From positions 1 through 6,781 of the forward strand of contig CAKRTY010000087.1 in assembly GCA_934402125.1 (NCBI GenBank): DNA of 6,781 bases, written 5' to 3'. The position numbers were made by a program, and so were the translations under genes. The notes under the pieces were generated by a model. That model saw only the letters and a program-made list of their open reading frames with translations, was not told where the DNA came from and searched no databases. The first letter of the stretch is position 1. Each line of letters begins with the position of its first letter. Source of the stretch: an uncultured Anaerosacchariphilus sp. GTDB lineage: Bacteria; Bacillota; Clostridia; Lachnospirales; Lachnospiraceae. Of this stretch, positions 1-6,240 are shown piece after piece.

Positions 1-897
1 CCTGGTCAGGCCCAACTGCTTATAATCTACCGGCTCCATCAGACCGTAAATTCCGCGGTATTCCCCATTTTGAAAAACCTCAATGTATTCCATATGATAG
101 CCATAAAAACCATTGGATTCAATACCCAAAGCCCCGGATTCGTTCCATATATCCTGAGAAAGTTTATCACGTACCTTGGAATCCTCGCTGTACATGGCGT
201 AGAGAAGCCACTCGTCGTCGGTACGCATTCCCAGGAAGGACTGCTTGTTTTTCCGCAAAGCTCCGCTTCCGATCTGATTCTGTTTATACAAAGTCATTTT
301 ATAGGATTTCTTCGGATTCAGACGGCTGGATCCACCCCGGATATGGGCGCTCATGACGCTTTCCGTCACCCAGCTTTCCTTGGTATCCGCCGCGTAGAAC
401 CGCATACGTCCGTAGATTTCCTCATAGCGGATCTCTTCTCCGCTGTCTGTGGACAGGCTTATCATGGGCAGGCCGGAAAATACCACCTGCACGATCTCAT
501 AGCTTCCGCCCTTTATAGCCAGCAACCGGTAAGCCTTTCCCGTCCGTATGGCCTCCTGCTTATCATCTGCCAGAGGATCCTCCAACAGATAGACCTCCGT
601 GCTGCCCGCGCCGTGAAAGGTTCCTGTCTCCCATTCCGGGTCTTCCATATCCACCGGAAGATACCAGGTCCGGCTCTCCACATCGCAGGGAAGCTCCTCG
701 CCGGCAAAATAAAGCGCCGTCAGCAGCTTTTCCCCTTCCCCCGCAGGCTTCAGGCTCTTCATCAGCTTCTCCGACTTTTTGACCGTCAGAACCTGATGCT
801 CCATGCCGGGAGCCTTCACCGGGAACTTCACCAGCCAGATTCCGGTAATCAGAAGCAGCACAAGGCAGACAGCCAGTGCTATCCTTTTTTTCCTCAT
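1..897 (-). CDS. CotH-family protein with N-terminal membrane anchor or signal peptide (3' end cut by window edge)
   Basis: The first 299 codons are present without a stop; the C-terminal part lies beyond base 1. The ATG at 897 is preceded by a strong Shine-Dalgarno (AAGGAG at 908-903, 5 nt from the start). Residues 1-5 are basic (MRKKR) and about 6-23 are hydrophobic with no lipobox Cys at the end, so this is a signal peptide or N-in anchor and the rest is probably outside the cell. The CotH-type signature is visible at about 186-203 (IRGGSSRLNPKKSYKMTL), followed by the FLGMRTDDEWLL block at 221-232 and the EYRGIYGLMEPVD block at 279-291. Family knowledge: Bacillus CotH is an atypical spore-coat protein kinase, but many anchored homologues in Bacillota have no known role. 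It is the last visible gene of the leftward operon, 46 nt after the GtrA gene. The C-terminal part of the CotH domain is not in view, so activity cannot be judged. Family assignment is fairly sure; function is not. Confidence 0.82.
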   Translation of the reverse strand, partial: MRKKRIALAVCLVLLLITGIWLVKFPVKAPGMEHQVLTVKKSEKLMKSLKPAGEGEKLLTALYFAGEELPCDVESRTWYLPVDMEDPEWETGTFHGAGSTEVYLLEDPLADDKQEAIRTGKAYRLLAIKGGSYEIVQVVFSGLPMISLSTDSGEEIRYEEIYGRMRFYAADTKESWVTESVMSAHIRGGSSRLNPKKSYKMTLYKQNQIGSGALRKNKQSFLGMRTDDEWLLYAMYSEDSKVRDKLSQDIWNESGALGIESNGFYGYHMEYIEVFQNGEYRGIYGLMEPVDYKQLGLTR

Positions 898-902
898 TTC
901 TG

Positions 903-908
903 CTCCTT
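903..908 (-). promoter_or_regulatory. Ribosome binding site of the CotH-family gene
   Basis: AAGGAG on the minus strand, 5 nt before the ATG at 897. It is among the strongest sites in the window and favours 897 over an out-of-frame ATG at 919. Confidence 0.8.
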
Positions 909-943
909 TCCGAAATCATATTTCCTATTTCTTTTGTAGGGAA

Positions 944-1372
944 TCAATGCTTCTCAATAAAAATCTTGCGGGTGATAAAGTTGTATACCATTACCACTGC
1001 GGTAGCGAAAATCTTCACAACCATGTACGCGTAACGGGAATAAGCCGCCAGCAGGCTGCTCCGGTTCATCAGGCCCTCCAGCCATCCGGTACCCGCCCAC
1101 ATCATAAGCTGGTTAATGCCCAGACCTATCAGGCTTAAGATAACAAATATGGCAAACTGGGCGGTCTTATTGGCCTCCTTGTCCGCGTCAAAGACTACCG
1201 TAATGCTTAAGATATAGTTTACTACCGTAGAAATGGTGTAGGAGCAGGCGCTGGAAATGATAGAGGGAATTCCCACAGCCTCCGTCAGCGCCACCATAAT
1301 AAAATAGTCGATAAAGAAACACAGGAAGCCTACGGCTCCGAATTTGACAATCTGTCCAAATAATTTTTTCAT
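944..1372 (-). CDS. GtrA-family polytopic membrane protein (putative polyprenyl-phosphate-sugar translocation)
   Basis: 142 residues, the normal length for the family. Four hydrophobic segments are visible at about 8-29, 35-60, 71-92 and 112-131. Typical GtrA features are the N-terminal FGAVGFLCFFIDYF stretch, VNYILSITVVFD at 51-62 ending the first half, and VYNFITRKIFI at 129-139 ending the second. The two halves look like internal repeats, each closing with an N-Y/F...VF-like motif. Family knowledge: GtrA proteins are proposed to flip undecaprenyl-phosphate-linked sugars, made by a GtrB-like GT2 enzyme, for addition to surface polysaccharide. The ATG at 1372 follows the previous stop (1379-1381) by 6 nt. 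Its Shine-Dalgarno (GGAGAG) overlaps the end of that gene, suggesting translational coupling. A GtrB-like partner is encoded divergently at 6241. The sugar and direction of transport cannot be read from the sequence. Confidence 0.87.
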   Translation of the reverse strand: MKKLFGQIVKFGAVGFLCFFIDYFIMVALTEAVGIPSIISSACSYTISTVVNYILSITVVFDADKEANKTAQFAIFVILSLIGLGINQLMMWAGTGWLEGLMNRSSLLAAYSRYAYMVVKIFATAVVMVYNFITRKIFIEKH

Positions 1373-1378
1373 ACGTTA

Positions 1379-2836
1379 CTACTCTCCGTTTTCTCTCCAT
1401 TCTTCCAGGGCCTGAGGGCTCCAGTAATCGGTATAGAAGCCGTAAATGCCCTTTTTCATATATTTCCGGATCTCCCCGGGCTCGTCCACCACATGTACAA
1501 ACAGATCCAGCTTAAAATCTGCCGCCAGGCCGACGAAATATCCGGTCTTTTTCCATTTGACCGGAACGGTAAAGGCTCCGAAATTCATCTCTTTGGAGTA
1601 TTTGGCCGCCGTTTCCTCGGCCTCTGTGGTCTTCGAAAGCTGATAAAAAGTAAACAGCCAGTGCTTCATGGGATAAATCGCATTGATTTTATCATAATCC
1701 TCTTCATTATACAACTGTACAATCAGACGATCCAGCAGTTTTTCCAGCCCCATTTCCCGGGCAAGCTCCACCAGCTTTCCCATAATCTCCGGCAAATCCG
1801 TGTTTTCGTCCTGCTTCACATCCGTAATGAAATACAGCTCCGGATGCTCTGCCCAGATTTCCAGAAGTCCCCGGGCCGTAAGCGTCGTCAGGGTTCCGAA
1901 ATACTTTTCCCGTTCAAAGGTCGCCAGATCCGGGATCCTGCCGTCATAGGATACGTCAAAAGTATCCTTTTTCCAGTTGTGGCGGCAGACCACCTCTCCG
2001 TCCGAGGTTTTAGCCAGATCCACCTCGATCACCCGGAAGCCTTCGGAAATGGATTCCTCCAGGGCGTCCCGGGTATTCGTATAGCGGTACTCGCCCGCAT
2101 TTCCCAGGGCGTGGGCAATCAGGCAGCTTTCCTCATACCACTGAATTTCATGATTGGCCAGGCTGTCATGGTCTCCCCTGCGGCATACGTTAAGCCAGAA
2201 TTCCCCCAGAAGCTCCTTCTGCCCCTCCAGGGTGTAGGGTCCGGTCCAGTAGACGCTGACCAGGGTGGTTCCGCCCCGAAAGGCCCGGATTTCACCGCTC
2301 TTGGTCACATAGGCCACGTCCGGGCGGCTGCTCTCATAAGTAATATGCTCTGTCTCTGCACTGGCCGGAACCGGCTTTGCCGTAAAGAATACCCGGTCTC
2401 CCCGGTGCACCAGATAATAATACTCGTTGGCCGGCAGCTCCTCCGGCAGCGATACCTGCATACCCACCGCCTTCTGCACCACGGTCACGGGAACCTCTGT
2501 ATACACCTTCGGATTTCCCGCCGCTGTGATGCGTAAGGTCACGGTTCCCGGCGTATGGCCGATCAAAACGCCCTCCGTAGTCACCTCTGCCACTACCGGA
2601 TCCGAGGATTCATACAAAAGCGTCCCGTCTGCCCATCCGTTCCGGACTTCCGCCTTCGCCGCCACCGGCACCCGCGCCTCCCGGGTATAACGGGTCAGGG
2701 TGTAACCGCCCTCCGGCAGGTTCAGGACCCGGATTCCGGTGATGGCGTCTATATAGATGTACCGATAAAGCAGAACGCCTCCTGCTGCCAGAAAAAGGAG
2801 CAGGAGGGCTGCTGTTGTGATTATTTTTTTCTTCAT
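1379..2836 (-). CDS. Membrane-anchored protein with two Ig-like (BIG2-type) repeats and a divergent GDPD-like domain (paralogue A)
   Basis: 485 residues. A basic N-terminus (MKKK) and hydrophobic 5-26 form a signal anchor, so the rest should face outward. Residues about 33-120 and 125-218 are BIG2-like repeats; the first shows YESSDPVVAEVTTEGVLIG, the second YESSRPDVAYVTKSGEI. Residues about 229-475 resemble the GDPD/PI-PLC TIM barrel. Likely first catalytic His242 is in LIAHALGN, metal ligands Glu271 and Asp273 in IEVDL, second His286 in VVCRHNW, an acidic strand at TDVK (Asp339), and the closing GFYTD at 466-470. Departures from textbook GDPD: the HRG Arg is Ala (HAL), the Asp after the second His is Asn, and the usual E-x-K is D-x-K. 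Glycerophosphodiester hydrolysis is therefore plausible but unproven. Its neighbours suggest surface glycerol-phosphate polymer as substrate. The Shine-Dalgarno is weak (GGAA about 11 nt upstream), unlike the other genes here. It lies 22 nt after its paralogue and 6 nt before the GtrA gene. Confidence 0.85.
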   Translation of the reverse strand: MKKKIITTAALLLLFLAAGGVLLYRYIYIDAITGIRVLNLPEGGYTLTRYTREARVPVAAKAEVRNGWADGTLLYESSDPVVAEVTTEGVLIGHTPGTVTLRITAAGNPKVYTEVPVTVVQKAVGMQVSLPEELPANEYYYLVHRGDRVFFTAKPVPASAETEHITYESSRPDVAYVTKSGEIRAFRGGTTLVSVYWTGPYTLEGQKELLGEFWLNVCRRGDHDSLANHEIQWYEESCLIAHALGNAGEYRYTNTRDALEESISEGFRVIEVDLAKTSDGEVVCRHNWKKDTFDVSYDGRIPDLATFEREKYFGTLTTLTARGLLEIWAEHPELYFITDVKQDENTDLPEIMGKLVELAREMGLEKLLDRLIVQLYNEEDYDKINAIYPMKHWLFTFYQLSKTTEAEETAAKYSKEMNFGAFTVPVKWKKTGYFVGLAADFKLDLFVHVVDEPGEIRKYMKKGIYGFYTDYWSPQALEEWRENGE

Positions 2837-2858
2837 ATAGTCATTTCCGTCTGTATTT

Positions 2859-4304
2859 CTAATTCTCTCTGGCTTCCCGCAGTCCCGCCGGACTCATGAA
2901 GTCTGTATAAAAGCCGTAAATGCCCCGCTTCATGGATCGTTCCGCTTCCTCCTCCGTATCAATCACATGGATAAACAGATTCAGATCATACTCATTTGCC
3001 AGATTTACAAAATAATCGTCTCCCATACACCAGACCGGGGAGGTAAAGGCCCCAAAATCCTTCTCCTGGGAAAAGGCGGCGGCTTCTATCTCTGCCCCCG
3101 GCGTATCCGGAAGCTGATAGGTGGTAAACAGCCAGTGGCGGAAGGGATAGATCTCCCGGATCCGATCATAATCCTCTATTCCATAGAGCTGTATAATCAG
3201 GTGATCCAGCAGGCTCTCCTGCCCCTGTTCCTTCGCCAGCGCCACCAGCCCCTCCATAACCTCTGAAAGATTCGTGTTCTCGTCCTGCTTCACATCTGTT
3301 ACAAAATAAAGTTCCGGATGCTCTGCCCAGATATTCAGAAGCTCCCTGCCCGTCAGCGTCGTCAGGGTTCCAAAATACTTTTCCTTTTCAAAGGTCGCCA
3401 GATCCGGGATCCTTCCATCATAGGATACCCCGAAATCATCGGAATACCAGGTGTGGCGGCAGACTACTTCCTTATCGGACGTCATGTTCAGATCTACTTC
3501 CAGTATTTTATAGCCCTCGGCAATGGACTCTTCCAGGGCGTCTTTCGTATTGGTGTAGGTTTCGTTTCCGGCATTTCCCAGGGCGTGGGCAATCAGACAG
3601 CTTTCTTCATACCACTGGATTTCATGATCCTCCAGCTTATCGTGATCCTGTTTCCGGCATACATTGACCCAGAAGGATCCCAGATCCTCCTGTTTTCCGG
3701 CTTCTGTATAGGGTCCCACCCAGGATATGCTGATTTTCGCAATACCGCCCTGGTGCGCTTCCAGCACGCCGTCTTCGGAAACGGTTACAATCTCCGGATT
3801 GCTGCTTTCATAGGTGAGATTTTCCACCAGTCCGTCCACCGGATCCGGCAGAGCCTGCAGAACAGGCCGATCCCCCGTATGCGCCAGATAATAAAATTCG
3901 TTGGACGGCAGCTCCTCCGGCATAGATACCTGCATACTCAGGGCTTTTTGAATCACCGTCACCGGGATTACTTTCTTCACAAAGGGATTGCCCTTCGACT
4001 TCACGGTCACAGTGGTGACGCCTGCCTTTTTGGCAATCAGAGTCCCCTCCGCCGTTACCTCTGCCACTTCCGGATCCCCGGTCTGATACGTCAGCTTCTC
4101 CGAAGCCAGGGAACCGGTCCGCCGGACCTTCGCTTCGATGGTCTCCTCCACGTCTTCCGTATAACGTACCAGCGTGTATCCCGCCTCCACCATCGGAAGC
4201 TGCACACGGATCTCCTTGATCGGAAATACGAACAATCCATAATATACCAGTCCCGTCAGGGCAAGTCCCGCTACTGCCACAAGTACATACTTTATCCTTT
4301 TCAT
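2859..4304 (-). CDS. Membrane-anchored protein with two Ig-like (BIG2-type) repeats and a divergent GDPD-like domain (paralogue B)
   Basis: 481 residues and collinear with the next gene of the operon; this is a tandem duplicate. Hydrophobic residues about 6-27 after MKRIK form the anchor. BIG2-like repeats lie at about 31-118 (TGDPEVAEVTAEGTLIAKKAG) and 123-216 (YESSNPEIVTVSEDGVLEA). The GDPD-like barrel runs about 227-473: His240 in LIAHALGN, Glu269 and Asp271 in LEVDL, His284 in VVCRHTW, Asp337 in TDVK and GFYTD at 464-468. It shares the paralogue's substitutions (HAL for HRG, D-x-K for E-x-K) and has Thr after the second His, so the pattern is conserved rather than decay. By eye the barrels align without gaps and are about two-thirds identical; the Ig repeats are more diverged. 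The ATG at 4304 has GGGAG beginning on the last base of the upstream stop codon (stop at 4314-4316), 9 nt away, which suggests coupled translation with the LTA-synthase-like gene. An outward-facing glycerophosphodiesterase or polymer-binding role is inferred. Confidence 0.85.
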   Translation of the reverse strand: MKRIKYVLVAVAGLALTGLVYYGLFVFPIKEIRVQLPMVEAGYTLVRYTEDVEETIEAKVRRTGSLASEKLTYQTGDPEVAEVTAEGTLIAKKAGVTTVTVKSKGNPFVKKVIPVTVIQKALSMQVSMPEELPSNEFYYLAHTGDRPVLQALPDPVDGLVENLTYESSNPEIVTVSEDGVLEAHQGGIAKISISWVGPYTEAGKQEDLGSFWVNVCRKQDHDKLEDHEIQWYEESCLIAHALGNAGNETYTNTKDALEESIAEGYKILEVDLNMTSDKEVVCRHTWYSDDFGVSYDGRIPDLATFEKEKYFGTLTTLTGRELLNIWAEHPELYFVTDVKQDENTNLSEVMEGLVALAKEQGQESLLDHLIIQLYGIEDYDRIREIYPFRHWLFTTYQLPDTPGAEIEAAAFSQEKDFGAFTSPVWCMGDDYFVNLANEYDLNLFIHVIDTEEEAERSMKRGIYGFYTDFMSPAGLREAREN

Positions 4305-4313
4305 ACCCTCTCC

Positions 4314-6104
4314 CTATGGTGTGATAGTAAATAAACTATCCACGCGGTTTTTTCGATCCGCCACGTAATTGTATTCCATTCGCTGATATGCCCTCATCAA
4401 ATCCGGCTTCTCTGCATTTTTTCCCCAGGCCGTATAGGTGCCGTCCGCAAAGTAATATCCATTTTTCCCCAGAATCGGTATAGATTCCCAGTTCTCCAGC
4501 AGCATTCTGTCGTAGGCAGTCAGCTTAAGATTCGCCAGATCCAGAATCTTCGCCCCCAGATAATTGGCGCTTATTTTATCTACCGGCTGTGCCTCTGTCT
4601 CATAATTGGTCCAGATAATCAGCGGCGTCACATACTGCTTATCCGCTTCCTCTGCCGTAAGCTCCTTCATGGATTTTCCATAAAGCGTCTCATAAAATTC
4701 CGTCTCGATGGCCGCCTGGTGATCGCCGAACATGACAATCATCGTCGGCTCCTCCACCTGTTCAAAGTATTCCACCAGATACTGGAACGCCTCGTCCGAC
4801 TTTTTCATCAGGGAGAGGTACCGGTCAGCCTGTTCGTATCCGGCCAGATCCCCCTCTGCTTTTATCTCCTCCCGGAAATCCGGGGACTCTTCCTCGTAGC
4901 CGCCATGATTCTGCATGGTTACATTAAACACAAACAGCTTCTCTCCCGGATCCTTTTCCTCGTAACGCTCTATCAGCCTCTGATAATCCCCCAGATCGCT
5001 CACATAATTGCGCAGAAGCTCGGAATCCCGGAACCCGCCGCTGGATATGAATTCGTCAAAGCCCATATATTGGTACACATTCTTCCGGTTCCAGTTGCCG
5101 GAGATATTGGGATGCATGGCCACCGTCGTATAGCCCTGGGCCTTCAGCGTACTGGCCATACCATATTCCTCCGGTTTACAGTAGGCCTGATAGGCGCTGA
5201 TGACATAAGGCAGAAAGGCCATGCTGTTTCCGGTCAGCACCTCGTACTCCGTATTGCTGGTTCCTCCGCCGAATACCTGCACATACAAATCGCCCTTGAT
5301 GGTATTTTCTTCCAGGCTCTTTATAAATGGGAAATATTCCTGATTTGTCTGGAAATCCCGGATTACCCGCATATCGGACAGGCTCTCATTCATGATAACA
5401 ATCAGGTTCACCGGACTGGTATCGGAAGCCGGCCTGCTTTCATACGCCACTGCCTCCGCATCCTCTTTTGTCTCTTCCACCGAATATCCCTCCGGCTTTT
5501 CAAAGACCATGGACTTGGCCAGAATGGCTGTGGAGGTGGCGTAGCCGAAATCCTGATAGCTTCCCTCCAGGCTCCACCAGAAAATATCGTCGTCAATCCC
5601 GGCCAGCGTGTATTTGATATCATACTTATAAAAAGCCAGCAGCCAGGCTGCCAGACAGAGGGCGTAGCCGCCTGCGGCAATTCCCCGTTTTCCTATCGTC
5701 AGCTTTTCAATCCTCGTGTTCCACAGAACCGCCAGGACCAGAAGCAGCAGTACTGCTCCGCAGGCCACAGATTTGGAAAAGGCGATATGGTAATTGGATA
5801 CCACCGCTGCCGCCGTCCGCCAGGCCGTCAGATCCTGGGGCAGAAGAAGCGGCGCTCCCTTGAACTGCAGGACATAATAATCGACCGTCGCCAGAATATA
5901 CAGCGCTATCGTTGTTCCGGCTGCCGCAGCCCGGAACCGGTTGAGCACCAGAAACACCAGACCATACAGCAGATAATAAAATACCAGGTTGATCAGCGCC
6001 CGTGCGGGGCTGATTGACAGCAGATTCCCTGTTGTCGTTTCAAAGATAAGATAACCGAATACCGGCGTCAACGCCGCCACCGGCCACTTTAATTTTTCTC
6101 TCAT
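4314..6104 (-). CDS. LTA-synthase-like membrane phosphoglycerol transferase (alkaline-phosphatase/sulfatase fold)
   Basis: 596 residues from the ATG at 6104, chosen for its AGAGGAA Shine-Dalgarno (6117-6111, 6 nt away) and because the leftward promoter would start transcripts near 6143. A longer reading to a TTG at 6212 lies upstream of that. Five membrane spans are seen at about 8-24, 37-55, 62-80, 113-128 and 142-160, then an extracytoplasmic sulfatase-fold domain at about 231-530. The catalytic set matches Staphylococcus aureus LtaS (numbers recalled from memory): Glu240 in MNES, Thr282 in GGGTSNTEYE (nucleophile), Asp461-His462 in FGDH. Probable substrate residues are His331, Trp338 and Arg340 in HPNISGNWNRKN, and His400 in MQNHGGY. 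Spacings among His331, Trp338, Arg340 and His400 equal those recalled for LtaS. Family members transfer glycerol phosphate from phosphatidylglycerol to lipoteichoic acid, glycans or other acceptors; the acceptor here is unknown. It is first in the operon, with the anchored GDPD-like pair directly behind. It could be a polymerase or a decorating transferase. Confidence 0.9.
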   Translation of the reverse strand: MREKLKWPVAALTPVFGYLIFETTTGNLLSISPARALINLVFYYLLYGLVFLVLNRFRAAAAGTTIALYILATVDYYVLQFKGAPLLLPQDLTAWRTAAAVVSNYHIAFSKSVACGAVLLLLVLAVLWNTRIEKLTIGKRGIAAGGYALCLAAWLLAFYKYDIKYTLAGIDDDIFWWSLEGSYQDFGYATSTAILAKSMVFEKPEGYSVEETKEDAEAVAYESRPASDTSPVNLIVIMNESLSDMRVIRDFQTNQEYFPFIKSLEENTIKGDLYVQVFGGGTSNTEYEVLTGNSMAFLPYVISAYQAYCKPEEYGMASTLKAQGYTTVAMHPNISGNWNRKNVYQYMGFDEFISSGGFRDSELLRNYVSDLGDYQRLIERYEEKDPGEKLFVFNVTMQNHGGYEEESPDFREEIKAEGDLAGYEQADRYLSLMKKSDEAFQYLVEYFEQVEEPTMIVMFGDHQAAIETEFYETLYGKSMKELTAEEADKQYVTPLIIWTNYETEAQPVDKISANYLGAKILDLANLKLTAYDRMLLENWESIPILGKNGYYFADGTYTAWGKNAEKPDLMRAYQRMEYNYVADRKNRVDSLFTITP

Positions 6105-6110
6105 TTTAAC

Positions 6111-6117
6111 TTCCTCT
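6111..6117 (-). promoter_or_regulatory. Ribosome binding site that decides the LTA-synthase-like start
   Basis: AGAGGAA on the minus strand lies 6 nt before the ATG at 6104. It supports the 596-residue protein rather than an upstream TTG at 6212, which falls outside the predicted transcript. Confidence 0.8.
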
Positions 6118-6149
6118 GTACACTTTCCCGATTGCTTTTTTTCTGATTC

Positions 6150-6178
6150 AGTATACAGTCTTCTCCCCGGATTGACAA
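6150..6178 (-). promoter_or_regulatory. Leftward sigma-A-type promoter for the LTA-synthase-like/GDPD/GtrA/CotH operon
   Basis: On the minus strand a -35 TTGTCA (6178-6173) and a -10 TATACT (6155-6150) are separated by exactly 17 nt. Transcription should begin near 6143, about 40 nt before the ATG at 6104. It mirrors the rightward promoter around base 6175, so two polymerases cannot bind both at once. Confidence 0.78.
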
Positions 6179-6200
6179 GACTTCCCGCAGACGGTATACT
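6172..6200 (+). promoter_or_regulatory. Rightward sigma-A-type promoter for the GT2 glycosyltransferase
   Basis: A perfect -35 TTGACA (6172-6177) and a TATACT -10 (6195-6200) are separated by exactly 17 nt. Transcription should begin near 6207, giving a leader of about 34 nt that contains the AGGAG site. The -35 overlaps by five bases the -35 of the leftward promoter. Confidence 0.85.
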
Positions 6201-6225
6201 GAATTTTAACAAATCTTAAGAAAGC

Positions 6226-6230
6226 AGGAG
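6226..6230 (+). promoter_or_regulatory. Ribosome binding site of the GT2 gene
   Basis: AGGAG, with a rather long 10-nt AT-rich spacer to the ATG at 6241. It is the only plausible site in the short leader and fixes the start. Confidence 0.75.
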
Positions 6231-6240
6231 CTATTTTTAC

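Larger units (their letters stand above)
6146..6204. repeat. Long dyad spanning both divergent promoters
   Basis: The arms 6146-6161 and 6189-6204 are inverted copies matching at 15 of 16 positions; the only mismatch is 6157/6193. The outer 11 bases (ATTCAGTATAC against GTATACTGAAT) match perfectly and contain both -10 boxes. The centre is the 7-bp palindrome TTGACAA (6172-6178), which supplies both -35 boxes. All elements share the same axis at 6175. The part between the arms and the central heptamer is mostly not symmetric. The element lies upstream of both predicted start sites, so it acts as DNA, not as an RNA hairpin. It may be a symmetric promoter, an operator, or both. Confidence 0.8.

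Noticed and set aside
915..920. TATGAT on the minus strand as the -10 of an internal promoter before the CotH gene
   Set aside because: The nearest -35-like sequence (TTGATT) is 21 nt away, too far, so read-through from the main promoter is the simpler explanation.
70..939. Long plus-strand open frames opposite the CotH-like gene, and similar frames at 1493-2536, 3318-4334 and 4719-6017
   Set aside because: They are antisense shadows: their translations show no recognisable domains and overlap genes with clear motifs, starts and ribosome sites on the minus strand.
920..944. Imperfect stem-loop between the GtrA and CotH genes as a terminator
   Set aside because: The 8-bp stem is AT-rich with one mismatch and has no following U run; too weak to end transcription.
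1379..4304. One of the GDPD-like copies being a pseudogene
   Set aside because: Both frames are intact from anchor to the closing FYTD motif, with the catalytic-type residues kept in each.
6146..6204. The dyad as an RNA hairpin, riboswitch or bidirectional terminator
   Set aside because: Both predicted start sites lie outside it, the inner part is unpaired and it lacks a GC-rich stem with a U tract.
6105..6212. A 36-residue N-terminal extension of the LTA-synthase-like protein starting at a TTG at 6212
   Set aside because: It reads back through the dyad and starts upstream of the predicted leftward transcript. The extension is not hydrophobic, and the ATG at 6104 has a proper Shine-Dalgarno.
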